A DNA stretch of 64,000 bases from Galaxea fascicularis. Its lineage: Eukaryota > Cnidaria > Anthozoa > Scleractinia > Euphylliidae. Under the pieces are notes generated by a model. It did no database searches. It saw nothing but the letters and a program-made list of their open reading frames with translations, and was not told the DNA's origin. Below are positions 1 to 11,420 of this stretch, in pieces (the first letter of the stretch is position 1; each line of letters begins with the position of its first letter). The stretch is taken from positions 27,230,372-27,294,371 of the forward strand of contig OX419337.1 of NCBI GenBank assembly GCA_948470475.1, in the 5' to 3' direction. Position numbers and translations under genes: made by a program.

Positions 1-447
1 AGAGACTATTGTGCATTGGAAACGCCAAGACTAGGTCTTTTTGGTGTTGTCCGAGGGTGCGTGATCAAAGCAAAGAATTTTCGTTTGGTAGCAGAACAAA
101 CGGTCATTTTCAGTCAGGTGAAAATCGAGAGCTCTGCTGAATTGATTGGGTGCTTAAGTTAAGTTTGAACAACACGCTAAGCATTTGCAATTTGACAGTA
201 ACAGCGCGGTTCATTTCAACTTTCACTGAAATTCTTCAAGCAGTAACGGTTCCGCATTAATATAGTGGGGACTTTTAGCATTGGGATTTGAAGTCGACGG
301 CGACGTAATTAACCGGGAAGGACTAGGGAGAATTTTTGTGCCGTTTCCGCCAAAATCAAAAGTAGTTTAGCTGAGACCTTCGTGTGCAATTGGGGAAACA
401 CGAATCAACACCAATTTGAGTGAAGAAAACTGATGTATCATTGATGA

Positions 448-606
448 ATGGCGAGTTTTAATGAACTCCGGGATCTCCTGGCGATATGTTATGAGAGTAA
501 GTTGATCTTAGACGAACAATTTCTTGTTGCCTACGAAACGTTCCACGGTCTAAAAATCCTGATTTCAAAACGGATTCCACTCAGACACACTCGGCATTTC
601 CGTTAA
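448..606 (+). pseudogene. Harbinger-type (HARBI1-like) transposase N-terminal fragment
   Basis: The reading frame begins MASFNELRDLLAICYESK and stops after 52 codons. From memory, this opening is typical of Harbinger/PIF transposases common in coral genomes. In those proteins the next block contains SKNPDF. Here SKNPDF is present but in the next frame, so a frameshift interrupts the protein right after LVAYETFHG. The nuclease domain is absent; the sequence turns into short repeats after about position 610. This is a dead fragment of a DNA transposon. It could alternatively be a first exon, but no donor site restores the frame convincingly. Confidence 0.55.
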
Positions 607-900
607 GGTACTGGGAAAGGAGGATACATTGTTGCCGACACCTTGTTGCCGACACAAATGTTTCCCCGTTTGCCTGCGTGCGCAACATTTGTTGCAGACA
701 CAAATTTTGTGTCCGCAACAAATGTTTCCCCGTTTGTGCAGCATGGAAACACAACATTCATTTTGTGTCCCAAAACTTTGCGCGCCCAACAAACATCATG
801 AGCAACAATGTGTTCGTAACAATGCACCCTCGTTTGCCAGGGCCTTTATAACAGTTAGGAAGAATTTAATACCCGATTGTTCAAAAGACAATTAAACTAG
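607..900. repeat. Short internal repeats next to the Harbinger fragment
   Basis: Motifs such as TTGTTGCCGACAC, AATGTTTCCCCGTTTG and GTTGCAGACACAAA recur, partly inverted, over about 200 bp. This looks like the terminal or subterminal part of a DNA transposon, probably the same element as the upstream transposase fragment. Open frames across it are by-products of the repeats. From 900 to about 1,600 I see nothing else that I can support. Confidence 0.4.
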
Positions 901-1603
901 TGAGGTGAAAAATTAGACAGGTGCTCAAGTGTAATACGGATGATAGCGCCAAATAAAAGTGAAAACTGTACCCAAGTAAAAGCTGATGCATTTTCGCGTT
1001 CAAAGAACACTGAGCAAAGTACGTATCAAAATCTTTGTTAAACAATCTACACACTATACAAATGGTTGGAAAATGTAATTTTCCTTCGTGTCAAATATAG
1101 CCAGAACGAGAATAAAAAAACGTCTTGGTCAGAGACATGAGAAAAATACAAGAAATTTAAGACGATTCTTGTTCTCAACATCCACTGCATACTCTGAGCC
1201 AAAACATAAAACAGCCCCTTTGAAAACTGATCCTCTATTCTGTGGTTATGCCGAATTTAAACTAGAATACATGAGAGAAATATAAGTACTTACTGTGTTT
1301 TTTCCAGTCTGCGGAGGTCCAGTCGACAAGCGGCAGAGGGCCTTCTCTGTGGCTTTCTATTAAGTGTGCAAAATAGATTTAGTATTGTCCACATAACAAA
1401 GATAACACGAGCTCTGCCTTTCACAAAATCCTCAGACAGGTCACTCAGGATAGTTCCTAATCGATATCACCTAATACAAAGGTACAATTTGTAAAATTTT
1501 ACCGATAAAATACTCACTTTTTGCGACAACGCCAAAATCACCAATTTTTTGGCGCAGAGTGGACGACCGCGAGCAAACAACCCCGGTCATGCGTAGAGTA
1601 TTT

Positions 1604-1740
1604 CCGGAAGTCATTTGCTGTTTCCGGTAACCGTTGCCTACTAGACCACGTGACGGGCGCTTCACTCTCGTGCACAAATAAATAAATCGATCATGCTTCG
1701 TGTAAGCCACACAATAACGAGGCTAAACAATATGGCGGCT
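1604..1740 (+). promoter_or_regulatory. MRPS14 core promoter with ETS-, E-box- and YY1-like sites
   Basis: An ETS/GABP-like CCGGAAGT lies at 1604-1611 and an inverted TTTCCGG at 1621-1627. A CACGTGAC E-box lies at 1647-1654, and the start codon sits in AATATGGCGGC, which matches the YY1 consensus. GABP (NRF-2) and YY1 sites at the start codon are known features of nuclear genes for mitochondrial proteins in vertebrates. Their use in this organism is inferred. Confidence 0.5.
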
Positions 1741-4181
1741 TTAGTGGGGAACATGAGCAGATGTTTAGTCGGACATTTGCACAGTTTTCACGGATTATTT
1801 TTATCTGCTGCTCTGAAAAGTAAGTCCTTTTTACTCTAAAACATTTATTTCTGATTTGTTATATTTTTGTGAACCCTGTGTGCTATTTGCCTGGGTAGCT
1901 GGCAGTGATACATACTTACATAACTTTATTTATTTTCGAATTTGAGAGTAGCTCATACAAACTAATTGCTTCGAGAACTACTTATTACAGAACTCTTAAA
2001 AAAATAACTAAAACTCAACTCTCAGTAAACAAGGAATACTAATTACAAAGTTAAAAAAAATGCATCAAATCTATTGTAGGCCAAGAAGATATGTTTTGAG
2101 TCACATGTGCTAGGCATGTTGCACTCTTTGCTTCAGTCCCAAGCACAGCTGCACAACACATTTTCTTCTTTGTGAGCAGAATAAACCATTCCAATTGAAA
2201 TGTCCTCTTGTCCATGCTGGCAAAAAAATTGGTTTTATCAACAGAGTTGAATCATGATTATGTAAATTGGCCATGGTAAAGAGATTCAAAAGCTGATGTT
2301 TTGAGCGTAAGCCCTTTGTCATTGGCTCAGGCATTTTTATAAATTGATATGATGCATGAATTTTAAAAAGTAAAGAGTACAACATTTTAAGAATGAATTA
2401 AATTTTAAAGTGCTTTTTGTGTATATCAAAGCAATATATCAGCATGATTTTTCCTTGGGGATTGTCCCTGCAGTGAGTAGAAAATGTTAAAACAGGAGCA
2501 TTGTGGCACCCTTAGCTTAAGGTTTAACCCAACCTCGTTCCCAGGGTCTCTCCAGGGAGCGGTAAGATGAGAGACCCTGGGAACGAGGTTGGGTTTAAAC
2601 CTTTAAGTGATCAAAGCTTAATTTCTCTCTATAGTATCACCACTTTAATTAACACACAGGTTATGAGAATAAAAGAAATGATCATCAAACATGACACATC
2701 TTGATGTTAAACCAAATTCTCTGAACTTGTAGCATAGGAAATATGAGAAGACCAGTTAGGAGAATGTGCTTGTTGATATGAGGGCTCAAAGGATTATGAA
2801 TTTTGACATTGCTTGAAAATCAACCATTCCTACTCTCTCCAATCCTTGTGTGTGGACTGGGCTGCTGTCAAAAGTTTTATCATCTGTTATGTTTGCATTC
2901 AGTTCAGTGGCTTATTGTAAAACCAGAAATTGGACGAAAAAATAGTGAATGTCACTTAATTTAATCTGCTGGGTTTTGGCTGTTTATGAAATGCCATGTT
3001 GATTAGAAATTTAGCGGTCAGATTTATGATTGACATCTGAAATATATTTTAGGCCAGTTATAGTGGTTGTTAAGTTGCACATTTTATAAAAATAAATTAA
3101 TAATTTACTTGATACTAAGGCAAAGACAACTACTTTGTTTTAAATGACATCAAACGATCAGAGAAATCTGCCATTTTTTTCACCTCATTAGGGGTTATGG
3201 CACTGGTGGTAATTTAAAATTTGTACATCGCACTTCCAACTGCAATACCATAGTAGCCCTTGTTGACTGCCTTTTCACAAAATACTTCTGTAAACCTTAC
3301 AGATTTCATTATTAGTTTTTACACTGATTTATTGATTTTTCTTGTGGACAAAAAGCAAAAGTTCTCATAATTGAATTCAACCAAAGTTGTTTTAAATGGT
3401 ACATATATATGTTGTGCCGTGTAGCACTATAAACACATACAAGTGGTGGAACAGTGAATTAACTCTGAAGTGTAAATTAAAGTGCTAATAGAAACCCATG
3501 AAAAACCCACTAGGCGTTAGCCCTAGTAAAGGGTATCAGGGAACCACACGAGGCAAAGAAAAAAATTCTTATGACCTCGGTGGGAATCGAACCCACGACC
3601 TCCGGATTAGATCTACCGTTGCTCTGCTGACTAAGCTACGAGGTCGGACAGAGAAAGTCGGGGACGATTAAGGCTTTTCACCCCGTTAATCGTCCCCGAC
3701 TTTCCCAGTGGGTTTTTCATGGGTTTCTCTCATCACTTTAATTTACACTGCAGAGTTAATCCTCTGTTCCATCACTTGTTTTAAATGGTACTGATATTTT
3801 CCTTTCATTCATCAAGGTAAATGGGTGAGATCGTTAAAGACCTCAACACCTATGGAAAAATATTATTTGCTTCCAAATTACCTGAAAAAATGTGGCAGAA
3901 GGGACATGAAAAGAAGAGCACTCTATGAAGAATATGAAATGCAACGCTCAAACCTGAGAGTGTTAAAGAAAAATGATATTCTTCCTTCTGCTGTACGCAA
4001 GAAAGCAGCCAAGGATATGGATAAACTACCTTTGGACAGTTCAATAACCCGTGTGCGCAATCGCTGTGTTCTCACTGACAGAGGACGGGGAATTGTTGGG
4101 AAATATCGCATCTCAAGAATGATGTTGCGTTATTATGCAGATAAAGGTCTAATAGCCGGGATGCAAAAGTCACAGTGGTAA
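1732..4181 (+). CDS. MRPS14: Mitochondrial small-subunit ribosomal protein uS14m
   Basis: Two exons: 1732-1819 and 3817-4181, joined by a phase-1 GT-AG intron (donor AAAA|GTAAGT, acceptor ATCAAG|GTAAAT). The product is 150 residues; human MRPS14 is 128. The first 29 residues (MAALVGNMSRCLVGHL...) are hydrophobic and weakly basic, fitting a mitochondrial targeting segment. The second exon carries the S14 core: RDMKRRALYEEYE, then a central block with NRCVLTDRGRG and the terminal KYRISRMMLRYYADKGLI. uS14m is part of the mitoribosome small-subunit head. It lacks the zinc-binding cysteine set of the C+ form of bacterial S14. The intron holds a tRNA-like repeat and several smaller repeats. The start was chosen for its YY1/Kozak context and the targeting sequence. 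Confidence 0.93.
2219..2345 (+). repeat. Decayed copy of the hammerhead-bearing repeat (MRPS14 intron)
   Basis: The segment ATCAACAGAGTTGA...AAAAGCTGATGTTTTGAGCG matches the copy at 23898-24070 but has C-to-T and G-to-A changes at CpG positions. The ribozyme core is destroyed. It lies in the MRPS14 intron. Confidence 0.55.
2517..2606. repeat. Palindromic mini-element (CCTCGTTCCCAGGGTCTCTC family)
   Basis: About 34 bp (AAGGTTTAACCCAACCTCG...GGGTCTCTC) is repeated in inverse orientation after a loop of about 20 bp. Further family members lie at 11421-11494 and, as a half-copy, at 22610-22629. It is a fold-back mini-element with no coding capacity. Confidence 0.75.
2610..2810. repeat. Dispersed repeat containing CAGGTTATGAGAAT
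   Basis: The sequence ACACAGGTTATGAGAAT, followed by GATCATCAAACATGA, a TTCTCTGAACT block and GAAGACCAGTTA, recurs at about 59395-59600 and inverted at about 35828-36035. It is roughly 200 bp, non-coding and diverged. The family is not named here. Confidence 0.6.
3440..3778. mobile_element. TIR-bounded element carrying a tRNA-like sequence, copy 1
   Basis: The outer inverted repeats start CAAGTGGTGGAACAGTGAAT and pair, with several mismatches, over about 60 bp with the sequence ending at 3778. Inside are a tRNA-like stretch (3573-3645, minus strand) and a hairpin made of GAGAAAGTCGGGGACGATTA and its complement. A second, right-truncated copy lies at 57677-58001. It combines tRNA-like pol III boxes with DNA-transposon-style ends. 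It sits in the MRPS14 intron. Confidence 0.7.
3573..3645 (-). tRNA. tRNA-Arg(TCT)-like sequence, probably not functional
   Basis: On the minus strand the 7-bp acceptor stem (GACCTCG/CGAGGTC), D-arm with A-box (TAGCTTAGTC) and T-arm (GTGGGTTCGATTCCCAC, perfect B-box) are intact. The anticodon arm is not: only about three pairs (CGG/CCG) can form around GATCTAA, which contains TCT. It is repeated inside a mobile element at 57.8 kb. I read it as a tRNA-derived module of a repeat rather than a working tRNA gene. Confidence 0.4.
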
Positions 4182-5164
4182 CCGTGGGTTATCCATAAGG
4201 AATCATGTGAAACATTCATGTGAGTTTTTTATGTAAGAAAAAGGTCATTTCAGTTTTCTTGTGATGACTGGAGTCATCATTGTCTTTAATGCTGTTTTAT
4301 TGAAGGTCGCAATGGCACATTGTTGGTGACTACATATGTGAAGAACCAAACTAATATACCTGCCTTCTTGAGAGAAAAAAACTACAATGGCCAGCTTTAT
4401 TATAAAAGATTCAGGAAGGAATTTCCGATTGTTTTTCCTGTTAATCCTTTAACTCCTAGGAGGGACTAAAAGCAAACAGGTGATGAGAATAGAGGCATTT
4501 ATCAGTTGGAGGGTGTTAAATTAATATGACACTAAATTCTCTTAAGTAATTGACAAGGAAATGTGTGATAGCTGGATGGGAGAATTGCTAATCAGATCTT
4601 GGGAGTGAAAGGATTAATTTCTACTTTTCTTTCAAATGAAAATGGAACAAAGAGTTGTGATTCTGTTTCTGTATCTGTAAATGAGCACAGATTTTTGTAA
4701 ATTGGCACAAGTAATTTTACATATTTGTATGCATATATAGATATCTATTTTTCAACACCTTGTTGCCCCTAGGGTTGCCGAAGTTAGAGAAAGTCATCTC
4801 TTTTAAGGTCAGGGAAAAGTCAGGGAATTTTACTTTCGGCCAGACAAAAGATAGAGCTTCCTTGTTGGTAAGGGTAATGTCATTTCAAAACATTTCATCA
4901 ACGGAATTGATTTCTGTTGATTTGTTTTGAATGGTTGCTGAAAATTGGTTTGTGGTCAGTAAAAAGTCAGGGAAACGTCAGTGAATTTTTTCTCTCTCAA
5001 TGAGTGGCAACCCGGATTTGTAACTCCCCATTCATATCAAGCACTGAGTCATCTTAAACTTCCAAATGATCAGCATCAAATTCAGACAGGATCGGACAGG
5101 ATCACACAAGATGAATTTGCTTGATATTTAAACAGTTTCCCCATATTACTCAGTTCTATAGGAA
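4182..5164. other. Intergenic sequence downstream of MRPS14
   Basis: AT-rich 3' flank without a supportable gene. A stretch at 4440-4620 (AATCCTTTAACTCC...) resembles the dispersed repeats seen elsewhere in the window. No clear polyadenylation signal close to the stop codon was found. Confidence 0.4.
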
Positions 5165-5178
5165 ATGTATAAAGGGGG

Positions 5179-5214
<36 letters not shown>

Positions 5215-5345
5215 GAAGTAGTAAAATTTGGTATTATCAACAGAATTGATAAATGTAAATTGACCACCGTATAGGGATTCCAAAAGCTGAATCGTGTACG
5301 GTGGTAATTTACATTTATCAACTCTGTTGATAATACCAAATTTTT
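5165..5345. repeat. Hammerhead-repeat family copy with fold-back end
   Basis: It starts ATAAAGGGGGTAGTTTCTAA like the copy at 23898. It then reads TTGGTATTATCAACAGA and folds back on itself through 5285-5340 (GTACGGTGGTAATTTACATT). The ribozyme core is mostly lost. A short third relative is at 33091-33136 in inverse orientation. Confidence 0.6.
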
Positions 5346-5848
5346 CTATAGGAAATGTTTCGGGGTAACAACTAAGAATTTGAATTTTGATCTTTCAGTT
5401 TTAAAGTTAAAATCCTATTTTACTTTAAGTCTCGTTGTTTAACGTCGATCACCCGAGAACAGAGTTCAGAGAGGACGCCTTAGCTCACATTTCTTTAAAA
5501 ACTGATCTCGTGCGATCTCGTGAAAGTCTCGTATTTCTTGAGTTTTTAACCCCAAACCAGTAAACGTGACTTTTGCCACTATCACAACTCATGCGTATCT
5601 CACACGAAGCGTCAAATTGAATTTCACTAATAAAAAATACAAACCACGAAACCTGTCTATTACAAAATTTGTTTCACATTTAAATATACTATTTACAAAA
5701 GTATGTAGAAACTAAATTTGTTGTGGGAACGAAAATTCGATTAATCATTTTGTCGTGAATTCGTGTCTCGATAATATCCGCACAGTGTCAAACACTGTTA
5801 TGTTAGTTTTCAATATTTCTGTTGTTTGGTATTTGAACATGATTTCGT

Positions 5849-6481
5849 TTATAATCCCGTATCTTCCGAGCGCACAGATTGTGCCTCATTCTCTGAAGAA
5901 TTTGCACCATTTTCTTTCACAACAACAATCGGCCATCGCATAACAAGAGCCTCTTCGTAACTTGGAGGTGGTGTAACGGGTCCTTCGATTTCTTCAGTCC
6001 AAAATCCCTCATTTGTCGATGAATTACTTATTTCATCAATATCGTCAACAGTTGTTGTAAGTTCGAGAGTGGGTAAGTTCGTCGCCCCGTCAAGCTCCGT
6101 AAACGCCTGTCTGTGAGGAATGTGATTATAAGCAAGCACAGGAGCAGGGGACTTTTCTAAGTCTTCGACAGGAATGTTGGACACAACAGTAGTTTGAGGG
6201 GCTAAACTGTTCTCCGTGCCTTTACAACACAGTGACATGGCAATAAGAAGAATGCCTAACAGGAATAACACAGTCGCTAAAATCCTCATGACTTTAACCA
6301 TCTCTTGATCGGCGGCTTTTGTTGAACAGTCCTCGCAGTCTCCGAACAAAATATACGTGAGGCTAGCCAGTACAAAACATCCACCAATGCTCACGAATCC
6401 AAAAACAATGGCCGCTACATGAAGCCATTTTTTACATTTTGCCGATCGCCTTGTCCTTAAAACCACAGTGTTCTCCGGCAT
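5849..6481 (-). CDS. Two-TM PPxY-tail membrane protein, family member 1
   Basis: Single exon, 210 residues, starting MPENTVVLRTRRSAKC. Hydrophobic segments lie near residues 20-46 and 67-89, with a short loop holding CEDC (CxxC) between them. The long C-terminal tail has the family block NIPVEDLEKSPAPVL and ends with TPPPSYEEAL (PPPSY about 171-175) plus a unique extension rich in Ser, Asn and Glu. A positively charged N-terminus suggests both ends face the cytosol. PPxY motifs bind WW domains, for example in Nedd4-type ubiquitin ligases; a role as a ligase or trafficking adaptor is inference. This is the most diverged member and lacks the LPDY repeats. An upstream in-frame GTG was not used; the ATG matches the short N-termini of relatives. 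I do not recognise the family. Confidence 0.8.
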   Translation of the reverse strand: MPENTVVLRTRRSAKCKKWLHVAAIVFGFVSIGGCFVLASLTYILFGDCEDCSTKAADQEMVKVMRILATVLFLLGILLIAMSLCCKGTENSLAPQTTVVSNIPVEDLEKSPAPVLAYNHIPHRQAFTELDGATNLPTLELTTTVDDIDEISNSSTNEGFWTEEIEGPVTPPPSYEEALVMRWPIVVVKENGANSSENEAQSVRSEDTGL

Positions 6482-7231
6482 GATTTGAGAGTCCACAGTG
6501 TAAAGGACTTAATCGATCAACTGTTCTCTCTCTCTGTGCCAAGCTGTGAGGGCGACTTTTTGCTCCTTGCTCTTTTACGCGTAAACATCAAAGCTTAACT
6601 GGTTGCCGGAAGTCACTGCATCACGATTCTTTGTCGATTTTCATTGACGTCATGATTGCCATGCGTGACCTCACGTACAATATTGATTCCCGTACAATGG
6701 TAACATGCATGCAATCTTGCGTTTTACTCTGATAATTCAATTTTCTCATTAATCCTTACACACCTTTTACTGAACAAAATAATTCACCCATTGTAATGGG
6801 ATAAGATAGTTTTGCTTTTCATTAAGTAAACAATTATGAACGATGGATAATCTTTCGACCATCTTTTATCATAAAAAGGCGCAGTATTTTGTTCATGAGA
6901 GCAGTAATGTAAATCATCTCCGATATATCATTTGACGGAAACAAGTGCTTTCTAGGAAAAGGATATCATAAAAATGCACGTATTGGGGATGTTCGAGGGT
7001 TTTCTCGCTTGTTTGAGGATTAGTCAAATTCACACACGATGGGTAAACAGAAAACTCCAAACATGGGTGAAAACATGTTACTTGCATTATGCAAAATTGG
7101 GCGCTAATTGAATTAGTTTATTTTTCGAGACTCCCTTTGGTGTTACCGTTACCAGGGCGTGGGTAGAGAGGGAAACCGGGGATGCAGGAGGAAAGTGAAA
7201 GGACTGAAAGGACTTGTCATTAAAATATTAA

Positions 7232-7440
7232 GGACTTTCAGATTTGAGTACGAGTACGACTTTTCAAATCTTGTGCGCGCGCTTTATATGATCACTAATG
7301 ACATCATTCTTGTTTCTACAATCTCCTGATCTACTAGTAAGTAACAAGGACGAGTGAGGATTCAGGGGAAGCGACTGGTTTGAAATTAGAAATTCGCAGT
7401 CGTACTCGATCTCGCACTCGTACTCAAATCTGAAGGTTCC
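7232..7440. repeat. TIR mini-element (TTCAGATTTGAGTACGAGTA ends)
   Basis: Imperfect inverted repeats of about 25 bp (GGACTTTCAGATTTGAGTAC and complement) bound a 209-bp non-coding stretch. Typical of a MITE; superfamily unknown. Confidence 0.6.
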
Positions 7441-7472
7441 TATTTAACGAGTGGGAACCGATCACCCAGTTA

Positions 7473-7614
7473 GGCCCAGTTTACAAGCAGGGAGGGTAAC
7501 CCTAGCTGCCTTGTAAACACGTCGATAAAAAAAGAAATGTGGGAGCGCTAGGGTAACCCCACTGCTAGGGTAACCCTAGGACATGGTTTACCCTACCTGC
7601 TTGTAAACAGGGCC
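7473..7614. repeat. TIR mini-element (GGCCCAGTTTACAAGCAGGG ends)
   Basis: Inverted ends GGCCCAGTTTACAAGCAGG and CCTGCTTGTAAACAGGGCC enclose a 142-bp segment with repeated CTAGGGTAACCC. Non-coding MITE-like element. Confidence 0.65.
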
Positions 7615-10211
7615 TTAGTCTCATTTTTCGCTATTTCAAAGAAGCATGAAGAAAGCAGCGAAATGCTTTCCAGAAAGAATGGGATAAATGCAACCCAGTA
7701 AAAAGCTGCGTAATCTCAACGGACTGTATAACTTGCCCCAAATCATCTTCCGGATAATGCGGCCCCCCGTGAAAATTCCGCAGAGGCTAAATACTTTGGA
7801 TTGCATACTTCTTTGAAAAGCCAAGCTGCATTGCGGTCGAGTCAAAGGGCTATTTCTTCCCAGACAATACAATTTCCTTCGTTGCATCATTCACCTTCCG
7901 GAAAAAGAAAATCAAGTGGGAGTGGGGCTATTGTCAACACATTCTAACCAGTAAACGCAATACTTGGTTCGATTTCAGCGGCGGGTAATCGACGCAATAC
8001 CAAATTCTTTGGCATTCTCCTGGAGAGTCATGTATGCCCATCTAAGGCTCCCTAATGGTCACAGTGGGGAGGGGGATGGGGGATTTTGCCTACCAATTGT
8101 ATTATAATTGTGTCTTTCTCTGAAGCAGAGAAATGAGGGTACAAAGGTTAGGGAGAAGGTTTTGGTTGACAAAATGTGATAACCTTTGTTTGTTCGCAAT
8201 AATAGAATCCAGTAGTTGAAATAAATATGACACGTTTTCTCCGATTTAGAACAGAAAGTTCATATTGGTGAATTCTTCGTCTCTTCCTGTTAGAGAACGC
8301 CTTATGCTTTCGATTTCCGGTCTACTTGATTTTCTTTCGTTTTGACTTTGTAGTTGAACTTTCTTTGGCTACATCTCAGGTCCTTCGGCGAAATATAATG
8401 AAATTAACCACAAAGTTCGTGTTACATTTCATTTCTGGTTTACGTATACTAATTCAGAGAGCAGAAGTGGCGTGTAGGGATGGCTCTGTTTGATGTGCCA
8501 GTTCGGTTTTATCAAACCATTTATTAGCCCTCAAAACCTCATTAACATAGACACCCTTCCGTTAATGAGACATTTCGACTTCCTCGCATGATGATAATGC
8601 GATAATTCTGTGTCATAATCCGAGATCAAGGAGGGAGGGGGGGATCTGATGTAATTCGAAACGACATATGGGTTTTACTTTTGTTTCAAATTTGACTTCG
8701 ACTTCGCTTTGCTTCATTTTAGTTCCCTGGAGAGCGTGAATTGGTCACCTGTTATCACCTCTTATTATAAAATGATGAGACTTACTTAAAGTAGCGTCTG
8801 TTTACTAAAGTATTTATGCGCAAACAAAGCACAAGAGTTTTGTTTGCTCCTTTACAAAACCCATAGCAACCGACAATGAGGCGCCGATGATGATTACAAG
8901 TTGGTTGCCTTTTCATTGTGGGTCTTTACGTCACACATGTAAATGTAAGTGGCAAACGTTAACAAACTACCAGTTCATGAACAAGTGCACTTTTAAAAAC
9001 ACCTTGGGCATGCAAACTCGACTGAATTTGTGCGGACAAAACGGTTGCAAAAACACCATGAGAGTAAGACTGATTTCTTCTACAGAAGTGCTTCTTTCTA
9101 ATTTGGCTTACTTCTTTCTTGCTTTTTGCTATTTCGGAATGCGGTTAAAGCAGGCCAATATACTTTAAATGTAATCATGCCTTCGCATTACGAAGCATTA
9201 GTGACGTCAAGAGTAACTGCACGGTCACGCTTACACAATGTGACTTTGCCAGCAACGCATTCGTCAAATGCTGTTGCTAAGAAAGTGGCATATTACCGAG
9301 TGAATAAAACAGAGAAAAGGTAGCACTGCAAAACTTTTGATAAAAAGACGGAGAAATAGAACATTGACAAGTGCTATGCCTAAGCAAATGTCTAATTTGT
9401 TCACGTTGTCTTCTCAGTGTTTATGGACAGAATATATTGCCGTTATGCGGCGTTTTTCATTCTTTCAGACGAACATATCACATGAGTTAGATCACTCATT
9501 ACTGACTGCCGCTTCTTAACTCTTGCACATATTGGTAGCTGTAGTAACTTTTAGAGTTTCCTTTTCGTTAGGTAGTCCATGCAATTTGTAAACATAACAC
9601 AAATTCGCACCGGCGAGCAGAATTCCCTCTAATGATTTCTAGAATAATCGGGAAGTTTTTTTTCCAAGAATATAAGCGAACGAAATTCATCAGCTGCATA
9701 TGCACTCGGAGAGCGGTTTCTTGATATAGAACAGTCTCCTAGATAATGAAACCCACGACTGAGGTCACACGCTGAGGACCACTGCGCCTTTGTGTGAGTT
9801 TGCCGCGGAGAGAGCGCTCGTCACTTCGAAATAAAGAAAAAGACCAATATCAACGTACCGCCTCTCCGTCAGTATTTAATGACTTTTAAGAAAACGGAGC
9901 TTTATTTTGTAGTCGGTTTGTACCCCGGGTTCTGTACGTGGAGAATAGTAGAAGCCTAATGTTTGAGCCACCTTAGGTCCAGTTCAAACGCCATACTTCA
10001 CATGAGCCGAACTAAACTGAGTCCATTGAGTTCCAGTCAAATACGGCGTTGACCCAATTAAGTCGACTAAAGTGTTCTTCACGGCCAGCCAAGAGGTCTG
10101 AAGATAGAGTTTGGGTCAAACGCCGATCTTCACATGAGCTACAATCTTGGACGGAATAAAATGAGAAATAAAACCCCCCTCCCCCCATATCAATGTTGAG
10201 TTCGCTCGCAA

Positions 10212-10338
10212 ACCAAACTGCGCCTTTTTTTCATCATTGAAATGGGGAGGAGCTTAAATTTTTTATTTGTTTTGACCAAACTGCGCCTTTTTTTCATCAT
10301 TGAAATGGGGGGGAGCTTAAATTTTTCATTTGTTTTGA
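10212..10338 (+). repeat. 63-bp tandem duplication
   Basis: Two copies of a unit starting ACCAAACTGCGCCTTTTTTT and ending TTTGTTTTG lie head to tail with only a few differences, so the duplication is young or was recently homogenised. Non-coding. Confidence 0.8.
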
Positions 10339-10347
10339 CCGAGATTA

Positions 10348-10405
10348 TAGTCTCCTTCGCCAACGATTGGGTGACGAGCCAAAAGAGCGTCTGGGAAGGA
10401 GACTA
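10348..10405. repeat. Small hairpin repeat (TAGTCTCCTTC ends)
   Basis: TAGTCTCCTTC at 10348 pairs with GAAGGAGACTA ending at 10405, with an unrelated 36-bp loop between. Probably a very short fold-back element. Confidence 0.5.
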
Positions 10406-10797
10406 CACATGAGCCAAACCAAATGCATTATCATGTAAATGTATATCAATGTATAACTCCAGCCTCGATCTGTTTAATTTCGTGATCCAGTTAAGTTCGG
10501 GTGAATTTAGATTATGCATTAACGCGCTTTAAAAACAGATTTAGCTTGTTAAGTGTAAATTAACTTGCGGAGTAGGTTCAGAGTTGTGTCTCGAGTCAAG
10601 GGGTGTTTTTTTCATGTTCTCATGGTTCATAATAGCATTCGTTTACAAAGAAAAATCTAATTGATCGTTGTCGTGATGATATCCGGCCCATATTAATTAT
10701 ATTTTGATAGGTTTATCAAAGTCTCGTTTTAGTCTATTCCCTCTTTGAAAACATGTCTTTCAATCATTTCTCTAAACCATGACTCTTTCAAATTATT

Positions 10798-11136
10798 TCA
10801 CTTGCCACTGGCCTCTTCATCCCGAAGTGTGGAGATCACCATGGCAGCTAAACTCGTCAGTACGCTTTCTGTAGCATGTGTCCTTTCCCCGTACTGCAGT
10901 CCTTCGTTCTCTTGCACGAAAACAGCTGCCTGCTGTCCAGTTCGATTTGTAAAGTGAGCTCTCAGCCATAGTTCCACTTTTTCCGAAGATCTCAAAGATT
11001 TGGTGAGGTCCTGTTCGATGTAGGGTGCAAGCCATCCTTTTTTAGTAAGACTTTCTGCGCCTTTCAGTTTGTCTCCTGTTGTTTCTGTGCTCGCTTCTCC
11101 GGGAGTTACCAGATCTGGATTTTGAGGACAACTCAT
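10798..11136 (-). CDS. Hypothetical 112-residue protein
   Basis: A single intact frame starts MSCPQNPDLVTPGEAS and ends DEEASGK. It has no signal peptide and no membrane segment. It is polar, with a possible helical region around LTKSLRSSEKVELWLRAH and a second near TESVLTSLAAMVIS. It has the same strand as the neighbouring two-TM genes but none of their motifs. The ATG is preceded by an A/T-rich AAATAAAAAGC about 30 bp upstream. Codon choice looks unbiased and coding-like, but I recognise no family. It may be real, or the remnant of a longer gene. Confidence 0.45.
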   Translation of the reverse strand: MSCPQNPDLVTPGEASTETTGDKLKGAESLTKKGWLAPYIEQDLTKSLRSSEKVELWLRAHFTNRTGQQAAVFVQENEGLQYGERTHATESVLTSLAAMVISTLRDEEASGK

Positions 11137-11420
11137 CGTCTAATTTGTTTTAGACGTTAGCTTTTTATTTAACCTTCTTGCGCGAGGGAACGCGGAAACT
11201 CGTTGCAATATACCGTTATTTTTAAAACTTTCGGATTGAAAGTATCCATCGGTCAACATTGCTTGCGCGATAGCGCGCGAGATAAGTTGACAAAGGGGAG
11301 ACGCAAGAAACCACGAGTCAAGCTAAAAATAGCTACTTTTGACGAACGAATTTTTGCTGGCTGGCCAAGCACACTTGCCAATTTCCAACATTTACCGGTT
11401 GACAGAGTGGGCGGTAGTTT

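Larger units (their letters stand above)
6482..10797. other. Gene-poor interval with small TIR elements
   Basis: No conserved gene was found in this 4.3-kb stretch. Short open frames at 7636-7890 and 8887-9519 have no recognisable domains. Items that can be supported are two TIR elements (7232-7440 and 7473-7614), a 63-bp tandem duplication and a small hairpin near 10.3 kb. Degenerate repeats with TTCACATGAGC occur at about 9970-10430. The first 200 bp probably include the promoter of the minus-strand gene ending at 5849. Confidence 0.4.

Noticed and set aside
1471..1710. 79-codon minus-strand frame upstream of MRPS14
   Set aside because: It overlaps the MRPS14 promoter, shows no domain, and an antisense promoter transcript is the more likely explanation.
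3573..3645. Functional tRNA-Arg gene
   Set aside because: The anticodon stem does not pair properly, and the whole sequence belongs to a repeated mobile element.
8887..9519. Three consecutive small plus-strand frames
   Set aside because: They are in different frames without splice sites that join them, and have no similarity to known families.
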